A DNA stretch of 64,000 nt from Cohaesibacter celericrescens (GTDB taxonomy: Bacteria > Pseudomonadota > Alphaproteobacteria > Rhizobiales > Cohaesibacteraceae). Each line of letters starts with the position of its first letter. The stretch's first letter is position 1. The notes beneath the pieces are model-generated. The model searched no databases. It was not told where the DNA came from and saw only the letters and a program-made list of their open reading frames with translations. The stretch covers positions 1 to 64,000 of the forward strand of contig NZ_PKUQ01000050.1 in the NCBI RefSeq assembly GCF_002866925.1. Direction: 5' to 3'. Made by a program: the position numbers and the translations under genes. This document shows positions 27,309 to 36,613 of the stretch, in pieces.

Positions 27309-28706
27309 ATGGAAACCAAAGCCAACTTTATACTCATTGGCCTGTTTACCCTGCTGTTGACCGCAGTCGGCTTCGGCTTTGTCTTTTGGATCGCACGTTA
27401 TGATGACGTGAAGCCAATGAAAGAAGTCATTGTGCGCTTTGAAGGCTCTGTAGCAGGGCTTTTCAAGGGAGGGCAGGTTCAGTTTAACGGCATCAAAGTC
27501 GGTGAAGTCTCCAATCTCAACTATGATCCTATCAATCCAAAATATGTAAAAGCCCATCTGCTGGTGGATTCAGAGATCCCGCTGAAACAAGACAGCAAAG
27601 TCGAGCTTGCCTTTCGCGGCCTAACTGGCGTTGGCAATGTCGAGATCAAAGGAGGCACACCAGAGCTTCCAGATCTGCTGGATCAGGAGAAAGTGCCACA
27701 ATTGATCGCCACCAATTCTGCCATGCAGGACTTGATGTCCGGTGCACGGCAAATACTAACACGCGCCGACACTCTTCTGGCCAAAGTAGAAGACGTGGTT
27801 GATACCAATGAAAGCAGTATCAAAAATTCAATCAGCAATGTCGAGACCTTCACCGCTGCCCTGAAAAACAATGCCGGCAACATAGATACATTTCTTGCAG
27901 ATGCCTCTGGAGCAGCAAAAGGCCTGACGTCTTTATCCGCCCGTCTTGAAACACTCAGCGACAAAGCGGAATCGCTTCTGGCCGCAGTTGACCCCAAAAG
28001 CATTGAGAACAGCGTCGAAAATGTCGAAAAATTCAGCCAAAAGCTGGCAAGTGCATCCGAAAAGTTTGATGTGGTTGTCGAAGATGCGTCTGAAGCGGCA
28101 AAAGGCATCAACCAATTCTCGGCAAGCCTGACCACCTCATTGAGCAAAGTCGATACATTGGTTGAAAGCGTTGATCCAAATGTGGTCCGCACTGCGGTGG
28201 CTTCTTTGGGAACCTTTGCAAAGTCTCTCGAGACTTCTTCCAGCGATATTGACGCCATCCTGTCCGAAGCCAAACTGGCTGCCGGCAACATCAATACCTT
28301 TTCCCAAACAATGTCGTCACGCACAGAAGACTTCAATACGATCATAACCGATGCCAAACAGCTTGCATCTCGCCTTAACGCCGCATCCAAGCGCGTCGAC
28401 GGGATTCTGGGCAAAGTTGATGGCATCCTGTCGGATGAAGAAGGTGGCAAAGGCTTGGTACAAGAAGCCACCTTGGCAGCCCGTTCGATTCGCATCGTCG
28501 CAGAACGCTTTGAATCGCGCGCTGATGAAATTGCCAGCGGATTGGCCCGCTTCTCGGGCAAGGGCCTGCGTGATGTGGAAGGCATGGTTTCGGAGGCGCG
28601 CCAAACACTTCGGCGCCTTGAAGGAGCTGTTGGGAAGCTGGAAGACGACCCGTCAAGCCTGATTTTTGGTGGCAACAAAGTCAAAACCTTCAACCGTCGC
28701 CACTAA
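27309..28706 (+). CDS. mlaD: MlaD-like MCE-domain protein
   Basis: A protein of 465 residues. The N-terminal anchor helix is NFILIGLFTLLLTAVGFGFV (about 6-25). An MCE domain at about 38-117 contains FEGSVAGLFKGGQVQFNGIK and LTGVGNVEIKGG. A long C-terminal helical region follows (about 135-465), rich in Ala, Ser, Asp and Lys. It is longer than E. coli MlaD (about 180) because of that helical extension, as usual for alphaproteobacterial MCE proteins, which may form a periplasmic tunnel or needle. It binds the periplasmic face of MlaEF and passes phospholipid. The gene begins three bases after mlaF. Confidence 0.9.
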   Translation: METKANFILIGLFTLLLTAVGFGFVFWIARYDDVKPMKEVIVRFEGSVAGLFKGGQVQFNGIKVGEVSNLNYDPINPKYVKAHLLVDSEIPLKQDSKVELAFRGLTGVGNVEIKGGTPELPDLLDQEKVPQLIATNSAMQDLMSGARQILTRADTLLAKVEDVVDTNESSIKNSISNVETFTAALKNNAGNIDTFLADASGAAKGLTSLSARLETLSDKAESLLAAVDPKSIENSVENVEKFSQKLASASEKFDVVVEDASEAAKGINQFSASLTTSLSKVDTLVESVDPNVVRTAVASLGTFAKSLETSSSDIDAILSEAKLAAGNINTFSQTMSSRTEDFNTIITDAKQLASRLNAASKRVDGILGKVDGILSDEEGGKGLVQEATLAARSIRIVAERFESRADEIASGLARFSGKGLRDVEGMVSEARQTLRRLEGAVGKLEDDPSSLIFGGNKVKTFNRRH

Positions 28707-28861
28707 CCCGTCCCAACGCTCACTGCAGCGTGATGTGGAGATGCCTCGTTGAGATCATCTCGGGTGGCACGATGAAGTCTTCTGCAAATATGTGGCAAAA
28801 TCGCATAAATCCATCAAAAATCCGCCCAAAACGTCAAAAAGAAGTTGGTTTGTCCGGCCAC

Positions 28862-29515
28862 ATGGTTAGAGTAGGCGCCATTGGGTTTCGGGTATTTGAG
28901 GTTCTGCGTTTGTTTGGTTTTCGGTCATATGCAAGGTATTTTGCCATCATCGGTGCGTGCACCATACTGGCATCCTGCTCGTCCCTCACAGGTGGCAAGG
29001 AACTAACCACCTATGACCTCAGCGCGCCGGACAATTTCTCCAATTTGCGAGGGCGGACAAATGCGCAAATTCTAGTCGCAGTTCCGACCGCTCTGAAGTC
29101 TCTGGACAGTGAGATGATTGTCGTCCGCCCCGGTGGATCGGAAATAACCTATTTTGGTGATGCCCAGTGGAGTGACCGTCTTCCTCGTGTTGTTCAGGAA
29201 AAGCTGGTTCAAACGTTTGAAAATTCCCACCGAGTGCGTTCTGTTGCCAAACCGGGCGATGGTGTTGTGGTCGATTACAAAATCGTCACATCCATTCGTG
29301 CATTTGAGCTAAGCGATGAAGCTGGAGCTTCGGCTCACGTGGCTCTTTCAGTCAAAATCATCAATGACCGCAATGGTCGCGTCCGCGCTTCCAAGCAATT
29401 CAACGCTACATCGCCAGCCAATCTGAGCAACTCTCAAAAGGGTGTCGAGGCCATCGATCGTGCCATGGATGTAGTGTTACGTGACATCTTGGTTTGGGTG
29501 CTAGACACGATTTGA
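28862..29515 (+). CDS. ABC-type transport auxiliary lipoprotein of the Mla system
   Basis: A protein of 217 residues with a type II signal: hydrophobic FAIIGACTILASC, giving a lipidated Cys within the first 40 residues if the ATG at 28862 is used. The mature domain starts TTYDLSAP, typical of the ABC_trans_aux/PqiC-like family that accompanies MCE transporters in alphaproteobacteria. Upstream in-frame ATGs at 28772 and 28730 would place the Cys too far in for a usual lipoprotein signal, although the ATG at 28772 has the better ribosome-site spacing, so the start is uncertain. It is the last gene of the mla operon and probably sits at the outer membrane. Confidence 0.75.
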   Translation: MVRVGAIGFRVFEVLRLFGFRSYARYFAIIGACTILASCSSLTGGKELTTYDLSAPDNFSNLRGRTNAQILVAVPTALKSLDSEMIVVRPGGSEITYFGDAQWSDRLPRVVQEKLVQTFENSHRVRSVAKPGDGVVVDYKIVTSIRAFELSDEAGASAHVALSVKIINDRNGRVRASKQFNATSPANLSNSQKGVEAIDRAMDVVLRDILVWVLDTI

Positions 29516-29587
29516 TGATGCCCAAAGGCCCGACCAAATAGACCAACAGGCACACTTCACCGACCCACATACATTGTTAGAAGCCAA

Positions 29588-30583
29588 TCAGATTTCAATA
29601 TTGCTCTGAAACTGCTTTGCGCTGGCTTCCCAGCTAAAACCGGCAGCATAATCAACACAGGCCTGTCTATCGATTTTCAAGGCCTCTCGCACAGCGGTTG
29701 CTAAATCGTCGTTCAGCGCACCCACGCTGCTATCACCAATCACATCAAGCGGTCCCATGACAGGATAAGCAGCAACCGGTAGGCCGGACGCCAGAGCCTC
29801 TAACAACACGATACCAAAAGTATCTGTCTTGGATGGAAAGACAAATACATCACACGACGCATAAATGGCCGCCAACTCTTCACCTTCTTTCAATCCAAGA
29901 AAGTACACCTCAGGGTGTTTTGCTTCAAGCTCGGGCCTCTGGGGACCATCGCCAACAACTATTTTGGTGCCTGGACAGTCGAGTTCGAGAAAAGCATTGA
30001 TATTTTTCTCCACCGCCACACGCCCGACATACAACAACAAAGGCTTGGCATCGTCCAAAATCTTTTCATTCCGAGGGTGAAACAACTCCAAATCAACACC
30101 ACGCCCCCAATAATGTAGATCGGTGAAACCTCGATCTTCCAGATCGCGCTTCAAGCTGGGTGTTGCAACCATGCAGCAGCGACCTGCGTTATGAAACCAA
30201 CGCAAAGCCGCATAGGTCCATGCAACCGGCACAGGAAAGCGTGCTGCGAGATATTCAGGAAAGCGGGTATGATAGGACGTGGTGAAAGACACATGACGCT
30301 GCATACAATAACGCCGCGCCCAAAACCCCAGCGGCCCTTCCGTCGCGATATGAACATAGTCAGGCTTAATCGCATTGATTTTCTTGGCCACCCCATGTCC
30401 AAGGGTTAAGGAAAGGCGGATTTCCGGATAGGTCGGGCATGGCAGGGTCTTGAAACAAAGAGGCGTTAAGTAGTGAACATCTCGGCCCTGTTTTTTTAAT
30501 TCCAGACCTAAACGGTCCAAAGAACGCACCACACCATTCACTTGCGGGTGCCACGCATCTGTCACGATTAAAATTCGGGTCAT
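29588..30583 (-). CDS. Glycosyltransferase family 4 (GT-B fold)
   Basis: A protein of 331 residues. The N-terminal Rossmann half contains ILIVTDAWHPQVNGVVRSL, the family GT4 acceptor-side start. The C-terminal half holds LLYVGRVAVEKN and the donor-binding FVFPSKTDTFGIVLLEALASG with the E-x7-E motif. It resembles alpha-mannosyl or glucosyl transferases that act on glycolipids or phosphatidylinositol; donor and acceptor are not assignable. Its ATG overlaps the stop of the LpxH-like gene by four bases (ATGA), so the two are translated together. It converges with the mla operon. Confidence 0.85.
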   Translation of the reverse strand: MTRILIVTDAWHPQVNGVVRSLDRLGLELKKQGRDVHYLTPLCFKTLPCPTYPEIRLSLTLGHGVAKKINAIKPDYVHIATEGPLGFWARRYCMQRHVSFTTSYHTRFPEYLAARFPVPVAWTYAALRWFHNAGRCCMVATPSLKRDLEDRGFTDLHYWGRGVDLELFHPRNEKILDDAKPLLLYVGRVAVEKNINAFLELDCPGTKIVVGDGPQRPELEAKHPEVYFLGLKEGEELAAIYASCDVFVFPSKTDTFGIVLLEALASGLPVAAYPVMGPLDVIGDSSVGALNDDLATAVREALKIDRQACVDYAAGFSWEASAKQFQSNIEI

Positions 30584-31389
30584 GCAAGAGCCTTGGCTGG
30601 CACAGGGCCTGTCAATTTTGGCATAGCACCGACGGTTTCACCCCATCGGATCAGTTCAAACCGGCCGTCACCATGCTCGACAATCGCGGTACAGCTCTCG
30701 ACCCAGTCACCTGTATTATAATAAGCAATGCCAAATTTTTCGTGCATTTCTGGATGATGGATATGTCCGCAGATCACTCCATCGACATCGAATTTTTTGG
30801 CTTCCTGACACAGGGTTTCCTCGAACGTACCAATAAAATTGACAGCGTTTTTCACCTTCAACTTGGCCCATGCTGATAATGACCAATAGCCAAACCCTAA
30901 CTTGCGACGCACCGCGTTCAATCCTGTATTGATAGCCAACGCAAGCCCATAGGCCCAGTCACCCAAGTAGGCGAGCCACTTAGCATGGCGCACCACCATG
31001 TCATACTGATCCCCGTGGATCACCAACAGGCGGCGACCATCTGCCGTTTCATGAATGTCATGTGCCAGCAGTTCAACATCGCCAAAATGCGCGCCGACAT
31101 ATTTGCGCAAAAACTCATCGTGGTTGCCAGGCACATATACCACGCGGGCCCCTTTACGCGCTTTACGCAGCAATTTCTGCACCACATCATTATGGGGCTG
31201 CGGCCAATACCAACGGCTTTGCAACCGCCACCCATCAACGATATCGCCAATCAAATAGATCGTATCGGCATCATGATATTTTAGAAACTCAAGCAGCATT
31301 TCGGCCTGACATCCGCGCGTGCCCAAGTGAACATCGGACAAAAAGAGCGTGCGGTGTTTAAAAAGTCCTTCGTCACTGGTCTGGGTCAT
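30580..31389 (-). CDS. UDP-2,3-diacylglucosamine diphosphatase-like metallophosphoesterase
   Basis: A protein of 269 residues of the calcineurin-like superfamily with the full metal-ligand series: D-x-H in LFLSDVHLGTRG (Asp19, His21), GDIVDGW (Asp49), GNHDE (Asn89, His90), VIHGDQYD (His125) and GHIHHPEMH. These are features of LpxH-like proteins, which hydrolyse UDP-diacylglucosamine in lipid A synthesis. The longer family linked to a glycosyltransferase may act on another lipid-linked diphosphate. The ATG at 31389 fits the family start; the frame extends to 31452. It is coupled to the downstream glycosyltransferase through a four-base overlap. Confidence 0.8.
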   Translation of the reverse strand: MTQTSDEGLFKHRTLFLSDVHLGTRGCQAEMLLEFLKYHDADTIYLIGDIVDGWRLQSRWYWPQPHNDVVQKLLRKARKGARVVYVPGNHDEFLRKYVGAHFGDVELLAHDIHETADGRRLLVIHGDQYDMVVRHAKWLAYLGDWAYGLALAINTGLNAVRRKLGFGYWSLSAWAKLKVKNAVNFIGTFEETLCQEAKKFDVDGVICGHIHHPEMHEKFGIAYYNTGDWVESCTAIVEHGDGRFELIRWGETVGAMPKLTGPVPAKALA

Positions 31390-31546
31390 AGATCTGCTCT
31401 GAATTGGAGGCGGCAAACATTTGTGACACTTTTTAAGAACCCCGCGTCTCACTTTTGTGACAGCGAGAAAAAAAGCAGTTCAAATGCAAAACAGCCCCCA
31501 AGTTAGAGCAAGATAGCGGTCTTTTTCACAGAGAAACCTAGCCAAT

Positions 31547-31574
31547 AAAAAAAGGAGAGCCATTGGCTCTCCTT
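31547..31574 (-). terminator. Intrinsic terminator after FadL-like gene
   Basis: Read on the minus strand: stem ggagagcc / ggctctcc with a three-base loop, then a run of T from the aaaaaaa at 31547-31553. It lies about 30 bases after the FadL-like stop codon. Confidence 0.85.
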
Positions 31575-31602
31575 CAATCATGCGTCTGATTTCCGATCAA
31601 AT

Positions 31603-32883
31603 TCAGTATTTTCGTTCAAACGGCTCATCACCTGCAAACAAGGGGGCTGGATGCCACTGATAACGAAGAGAAGCGGAGATGATGTCGGCACTGGAATCGG
31701 CCCTGCCCGTATAACTCCCAAGACCATTACTTCCAGACACTTGAACATCATCCTTGATAAACAAATGGCTATATCCGACATCCACGGACAGCTTCTCACT
31801 CACGTTGTAGGAGGCACCCAAACTTGCCCAGACACGGTCTGCATCAGGGAGGCGCAGGTTGCGATGCTCGGTCGGAATAGGCGATTTTTCATAACCGACA
31901 CCGGCACGCAACATCAGATTGTCATCATAGGCATATTCACCGCCAAGCGATGCAAACCAGCCATCTTCATAACCGAAATGCAACGTTGTTCCAGCGAGGC
32001 TACCATTAATCACAATCGGATCTTTCAGCGTGCTCCAATCGGACCATTCAAAGCCCGCCAGCAGTGCAAACCGTTTTGATATATCCTGGCGCAGCCCCAC
32101 CGTAATGCTCGATGGAAGGTTTAAATCCGCAGTAATCGGCGTCCGAGCTGATCCAACCGATGTCAGATATTGGGTTCCGGACAGTTTTAAATTTGTCTCG
32201 GAGCGATAACCAACACCGATCGTAGTTCCTTCAAATGGCTTAAAAGTAGCGCCAAGACTAAATGTCGGCGCCCACGCATCACCCTTTAGCTCATGATCAT
32301 AAACACCCACTTGTGCTGCAGTCATGCGAACCTTTGCATAAGTTACTCCCACACCAACCCCGACACTGAAGGCATCACTGATGCGATAGGCGATATTCGC
32401 TTTTGCATCAGTTGTGAAGATTTCGGATGTGGCAGCATGATAGGCAGAACCCGACGGGTTTTTGGCCTTGGTCGCCATGCCATAAGGTGCATTCACACTC
32501 AAACCAACATACAAATCATTCATCAGTTGCATTGCGGAATAGGAAGCAGGAATGAGAGCATCCAACCCAACATCGCCGGGGTCCGCAGTGCCATATGGCC
32601 CGCTGAGCAAACTAACATCCGTTTTGGGAATAACAGCAGTCAATACGCTTTCGGTGTTCACACCGTCTATCTGTGTGAGCGTAGCTGGGTTCCAGAACGC
32701 CGAAGACAGAGCACCACCCGCAGCTACACCTGCAAACGAAGATCCCTGACCAATGGCACTTTGTTCGCGCAGAGCAAAGCCCCCTGCCTGCGCGGCCGGA
32801 ACGGAAGCTGCGGCCATGACGCTCAAAACGGCGACAGAGGCAACGCTTAATTTTAAGGTTTTTTGGCTGCGATTTTCGGACAC
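31603..32883 (-). CDS. OmpP1/FadL-family outer-membrane transporter
   Basis: A protein of 426 residues. The signal peptide (about 1-33) ends ASVPAAQA and is followed by the FadL hatch start GGFALREQSAIGQGSSFAG and AFWNPATLTQIDG. Alternating beta strands follow, ending with an aromatic-rich terminal strand that includes SASLRYQWH. FadL proteins form a 14-strand barrel that lets long-chain fatty acids and other hydrophobic compounds cross the outer membrane. The start ATG at 32883 gives a standard Sec signal. The gene is monocistronic with a strong terminator. Fatty-acid degradation genes are not adjacent. Confidence 0.88.
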   Translation of the reverse strand: MSENRSQKTLKLSVASVAVLSVMAAASVPAAQAGGFALREQSAIGQGSSFAGVAAGGALSSAFWNPATLTQIDGVNTESVLTAVIPKTDVSLLSGPYGTADPGDVGLDALIPASYSAMQLMNDLYVGLSVNAPYGMATKAKNPSGSAYHAATSEIFTTDAKANIAYRISDAFSVGVGVGVTYAKVRMTAAQVGVYDHELKGDAWAPTFSLGATFKPFEGTTIGVGYRSETNLKLSGTQYLTSVGSARTPITADLNLPSSITVGLRQDISKRFALLAGFEWSDWSTLKDPIVINGSLAGTTLHFGYEDGWFASLGGEYAYDDNLMLRAGVGYEKSPIPTEHRNLRLPDADRVWASLGASYNVSEKLSVDVGYSHLFIKDDVQVSGSNGLGSYTGRADSSADIISASLRYQWHPAPLFAGDEPFERKY

Positions 32884-33364
32884 TCATTCCTCCAGCATCT
32901 TAAAGACATTTGCCATGTTTTTGACAATTGGAAATGAACTTCACATACGCAATTTTATCAAATCAAGCCCTCCAAACGGGCGCCTTTGTCCAAAGGTGTC
33001 AAATTGTCGCCATATCGCGCTCTATCGACACAATGAAAACTAACAAGTGTTCATTCGTTAAATTTGTAGCAGTCGCAAATGAGTATATTTTTTTGAAAAC
33101 AATCAGATACTTACCAAAGAACATTCGAGATTACATAACTAAGCCCCACAGAGCTGACCTTAGGGAATACCCTTACGTCACTGATTTCATTATCTTTATT
33201 ATGAAAATAAGGGGATAACTTGAAAACCAGGCATTGATCTGCACGATCGAATGCAACGAGTTGGAAAAAATCTTACTGTTTTCGAATCTTTTCAAGTAAT
33301 AATTGCCTTACTCTTGACACCGTATATTTACGCACAATTTTCAAACCAAGTGAGCATCTATTCA
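32884..33364. other. Intergenic region between FadL-like gene and a small secreted-protein gene
   Basis: About 480 AT-rich bases with no supported gene. A 96-codon open frame at 32928-33218 has no family features and an untypical composition. The area presumably holds the divergent promoters of both neighbours. Confidence 0.35.
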
Positions 33365-33772
33365 ATGAACAAAACATTCATAAAGCTGACATTTGCCGCC
33401 TGCTTGCTGGCGTCAAACTTTGTATCGGGAACAAGTCAGGCGCAAAGTCTTCCGCCCGAGCAAATAAAATCTATTCTAAAGCTAACGAAAGCCAATTGGG
33501 TTGCCTACCGAAACTACAATGGTCAACAGCTCGTCTATTTCACACATCTAGAAAGCTGGAAATGCGGACTAACCACAGTGCAGTATGGTCTCAACGATCA
33601 ACCACTCAACAACAATTGGCCACTCGCAAAATGCGACGAAAAGCAGCCCAACCAAGTCACAAAAGAGCGCCCCTATCTGGCCTTCCCGCTCGGACATGTA
33701 AAAAGCATTAAGCTAAAGCTTACCTTCATTGACCAAACAGACAGCGAGATCGTTGAATTCAAAGCCCCATAA
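33365..33772 (+). CDS. Hypothetical secreted protein
   Basis: A protein of 135 residues with a clear Sec signal peptide: MNKTFIKLTFAACLLASNFV then SGTSQAQS, probably cleaved after AQA or nearby. The mature part has two Cys (in WKCGLTTVQYGLND and LAKCDEKQP) that could form a disulphide, and several Trp and Tyr. I do not recognise the family. The ATG at 33365 is chosen because the frame's earlier part (from 33251) is not signal-like. It sits alone between the FadL-like gene and an EamA transporter, converging on the latter with 50 bases between them. It is probably periplasmic. Confidence 0.6.
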   Translation: MNKTFIKLTFAACLLASNFVSGTSQAQSLPPEQIKSILKLTKANWVAYRNYNGQQLVYFTHLESWKCGLTTVQYGLNDQPLNNNWPLAKCDEKQPNQVTKERPYLAFPLGHVKSIKLKLTFIDQTDSEIVEFKAP

Positions 33773-33822
33773 CCATCTAGTCAGAGGGCAGACTGTCAGC
33801 AGGTTGCGTTATTGCCGTTTGA

Positions 33823-34770
33823 CTAGAGCGGCTTCACGCGCAATTCAGCCTTACGGGCCAAACCGAGGGCGCGCTCGCGATAGACAACAAACATGCCAGC
33901 GAGAATAACGATCGTGCCTCCAATGATAACAGGCATACTGGGATATTCATCGAATACCAAAATCCCGATGATCACAGCCCAAATCATATTCACATAATCA
34001 AACGGGGCCAAAAGCGAAGCCTCGGTCAAGCGAAAAGCCTGTGTCATCAGCATTTGGCCAAGCCCACCCATCACACCTGCCAAAACCAACAAACCAATGA
34101 TTTGCCAATCCGGCAACACCCAGCCCCAAATAAGGCTGACGAGCGAGAAACAAGATGTCGCAACAAAAAAGTAAAAGATGATTGCAGCGTTCGTCTCGCT
34201 GCGTGTCATTTGACGAACCATGATTGATGTGGATGCTATGAAGATAGTCGAAATCGCAGCAAAAAAGGCTCCCAACAACGCAACGTCTCCATCCGATTGG
34301 GACAAGCGCGGCCACAGAATGATCAACACACCAATAAATCCCGCTGCCACAGCGGTCCAGCGATAAAACCGCACTTTCTCCTTCAAAAATATTGCAGCCA
34401 GTGCCACCACCATCAACGGTGATAAGAAAGATATCGCGGTGGCTTCAGGCAATGGCATCAACCCCACCGCAGAGAACCAACAAAACATGCCCGAAGCCCC
34501 AACAAGAGCGCGCCGAAAGTGTAACCAAGGCCGTGCTGTTCGAAGGCTGTCGCGTAATTTCCCCTGCATTATCGCAACAATCAACAACGGAAATAGAGCG
34601 AAAAAACAGCGATAAAAGACAACTTGCCCCGTAGGAACCGTTGCCGATGCATATTTTATGATTGCAATCATGACTGCAAAAAAACAGGTCGCAGCGAGTT
34701 TCCAAACAATGCCAACAAGGGAATTCATGACGCGATCTTTCCAATCATCATGGTGTGAAAGCACCAACAT
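33823..34770 (-). CDS. EamA/DMT-family transporter (first of a divergent pair)
   Basis: A protein of 315 residues with ten likely membrane helices in two EamA halves. The first half has FYRCFFALFPLLIVAIM and a PLPEATAISFLSPLMVVALA segment; the second ends LLAPFDYVNMIWAVIIG followed by VFDEYPS. Such drug/metabolite transporters export or import small metabolites; the substrate is unknown. The ATG at 34770 has ggcgga at good distance; an ATG at 34728 starts closer to the first helix and is an alternative. It resembles the protein encoded divergently at 35172-36119. Confidence 0.83.
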   Translation of the reverse strand: MLVLSHHDDWKDRVMNSLVGIVWKLAATCFFAVMIAIIKYASATVPTGQVVFYRCFFALFPLLIVAIMQGKLRDSLRTARPWLHFRRALVGASGMFCWFSAVGLMPLPEATAISFLSPLMVVALAAIFLKEKVRFYRWTAVAAGFIGVLIILWPRLSQSDGDVALLGAFFAAISTIFIASTSIMVRQMTRSETNAAIIFYFFVATSCFSLVSLIWGWVLPDWQIIGLLVLAGVMGGLGQMLMTQAFRLTEASLLAPFDYVNMIWAVIIGILVFDEYPSMPVIIGGTIVILAGMFVVYRERALGLARKAELRVKPL

Positions 34771-35171
34771 TCCGTTCGTTCCGCCACAGTCGGCTGAACG
34801 AGCCTAATCAAACCCGAATTAAAATTTGAAACATCAAAATGAACCCATAGATGTGAAATCAGTTTGACCAAAGGAAGATTTACAATTCTTCACGCTTTGA
34901 CAAAAAGATCAAGCGGTAAGCAAAAAAAATGCTCATTAACCACCGCCGCACTTATGACACCAAATCCGATTGCTCCAAAAACAGGCTTGGCTGCCCGATG
35001 AATAGAGGCAGCAAACGACTGATTAGAACACCTTGGATCTTTACATACTGAATTGATCACTGATAGATTGGCAAAGATCTTCCAACCGACTTCAGCGTTC
35101 ATCGCTCTACTGACAAACCTCATTGGCTTGTCAAAAAAGCCCCCCGCCTTTTGCAGAGATTCGGCCGCGTT
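34771..35171. other. Shared upstream region of two divergent EamA genes
   Basis: About 400 bases between divergent transporters. A 99-codon open frame at 34890-35189 (-) shows no recognisable domain and overlaps the start of the next transporter, so I do not call it a gene. No clear operator palindrome was found by eye. Confidence 0.3.
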
Positions 35172-36119
35172 ATGACTTCTGTGCCTCAATTCATACAGAA
35201 AATGACGGCAGTATTTGAAAGACTGCCCCTGAACATCCGCGCAATCCTGATTATGTTCATTGCAATGATGTGCTTTTCAACAATGTCCGCAACGATCAAA
35301 GAGCTTGGGCAATCGCTTCACGTCACCGTAATCATAGTCATTAGACAAGGCTTCATGGTCTTATTCCTCGTGCCACCCTTGCTAAAATCTAGCAAAGGCA
35401 AGATAAGAATTGTAAGAAAAGACCTGTTTTTGTTGCGTGCTTTTTTGACATTTTTCAGCATACTTGGTGGGCTGACAGCGATCATCAATCTGCCACTAGC
35501 CACAGCGACCACACTGAGTTTCACGCGGACTTTCTTCATTACGGTTTTCGCTGTGGTGATCCTGAAAGAAACCGTTGGCATCAGACGCATTGGCGCTCTT
35601 GTCGTCGGATTTACCGGTATCCTGATTATCGCGCGCCCCTTTGATATGTTCAGTGGTGGCTTGGCCGCTCTAGACAACAATATCATCTTTGCAATGGTTG
35701 CTGCCGCCACCATCGCCGCCAATCAAGTGATCATTCGCATTCACACACGCTATGACCAACCAACCGTCATGGTAACTGGCCAAGCGCTGCTCATCGGATT
35801 GGCGATGATACCCCTCGCCTATCTTTACTGGACAACGCCCAGTTGGAAGCAGATCGGCCTGATTGCGCTAACCGGCGCTTTGGCAAGTTTTGCCCAATGG
35901 TTGATGGTGCATGCATTTAAATGGACCAAAGCGACAACACTCGCGCCGTTTGATTATATGCGATTGCTTTTCTCGACCGCCTTTGGCTGGTTCCTGTTTG
36001 ATGAGTTCCCCGACGGCTATACTTGGCTGGGGGCAGCGGTCATTTTTGCTTCGACCTTCTACATCATGCGCCGGGAAGCCAAGCTCAAAAAGTCAACCAC
36101 ACCGCAAACCGTCGAATAG
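35172..36119 (+). CDS. EamA/DMT-family transporter (second of a divergent pair)
   Basis: A protein of 315 residues with ten likely membrane helices. It shows LPLATATTLSFTRTFFITVF in the first EamA repeat and TTLAPFDYMRLLFSTAFGWF then LFDEFPDGYTW in the second. The segments match those of the divergent neighbour at equivalent positions (LAPFDY ... FDE-P), implying they are paralogues. The substrate is unknown. The ATG at 35172 is used; the frame begins at a TTG (35151) and another ATG exists at 35202. A terminator follows at 36152-36178. Confidence 0.82.
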   Translation: MTSVPQFIQKMTAVFERLPLNIRAILIMFIAMMCFSTMSATIKELGQSLHVTVIIVIRQGFMVLFLVPPLLKSSKGKIRIVRKDLFLLRAFLTFFSILGGLTAIINLPLATATTLSFTRTFFITVFAVVILKETVGIRRIGALVVGFTGILIIARPFDMFSGGLAALDNNIIFAMVAAATIAANQVIIRIHTRYDQPTVMVTGQALLIGLAMIPLAYLYWTTPSWKQIGLIALTGALASFAQWLMVHAFKWTKATTLAPFDYMRLLFSTAFGWFLFDEFPDGYTWLGAAVIFASTFYIMRREAKLKKSTTPQTVE

Positions 36120-36151
36120 AGTGGTTTATCAGAAATCAGGACACTACAGAC

Positions 36152-36178
36152 AAAAAGTCAGGCCAAAGCCTGACTTTT
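36152..36178. terminator. Terminator between EamA gene and DUF465 gene
   Basis: Perfect 11-base stem aaaagtcaggc / gcctgactttt with a four-base loop. A-rich and T-rich flanks make it usable by both converging genes. Confidence 0.8.
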
Positions 36179-36197
36179 CAAACTTGGTCTCCGAGCC

Positions 36198-36434
36198 TCA
36201 GTTTCTGAGTTTTACCGCCACCCGATCCTTCAAAACCAATCGTTGCCTCTTTAGATTGTCGAGATAAAAATCGGAAGCATGGTCTTCCTCATGCTCTATC
36301 CGGATTATTTCGCGGTTAACCTCGGTGTAGCGCGCAGCAAGCTTTAAAAAATCCTCATCATCAATCATCAAAGCTTGCAGTTTCTCAATGGCATCAGGAA
36401 ACTCCTCGCGCAATTTATGCGTTTCGTAAAACAT
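36198..36434 (-). CDS. YdcH-family (DUF465) small protein
   Basis: A protein of 78 residues, two predicted helices, with LREEFPDAIEKLQALMIDDEDF and ARYTEVNREIIRIEHEEDHAS in two blocks, then a basic LKRQRLVLKDRV. This is the conserved pattern of DUF465/YdcH, small cytoplasmic proteins of unknown function widespread in proteobacteria. Length is normal for the family. The ATG at 36434 has ggaggagag just upstream. It is followed by the bidirectional terminator and is probably transcribed alone. Confidence 0.85.
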   Translation of the reverse strand: MFYETHKLREEFPDAIEKLQALMIDDEDFLKLAARYTEVNREIIRIEHEEDHASDFYLDNLKRQRLVLKDRVAVKLRN

Positions 36435-36552
36435 TGCTCTCTCCTCCCGTGGAACACATTTTCAGTCTGCATCTGGTAAAACCCTGACACCATGAAACAG
36501 ATCAAAATCACAACCAAAAGACACTTAAAACAAAACCCACAAACCACCGCAT

Positions 36553-36584
36553 AAAAAAAGGGAGCAGATTAAAATCCGCCCCCT
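36553..36584 (-). terminator. Probable terminator after leuA
   Basis: On the minus strand an imperfect stem (gggggcggat / atctgctccc) is followed by a run of seven T. It lies 30 bases beyond the leuA stop. Confidence 0.6.
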
Positions 36585-36613
36585 TCATATCTCACATTTC
36601 AAACCGTCAAAGC

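Noticed and set aside
27683-28693. 336-codon minus-strand open frame opposite mlaD
   Set aside because: Ser/Arg-rich shadow of the mlaD helical region, within a clear plus-strand operon.
34890-35189. 99-codon minus-strand frame between two EamA genes
   Set aside because: No domain, overlaps the start of a well-supported gene; treated as intergenic.
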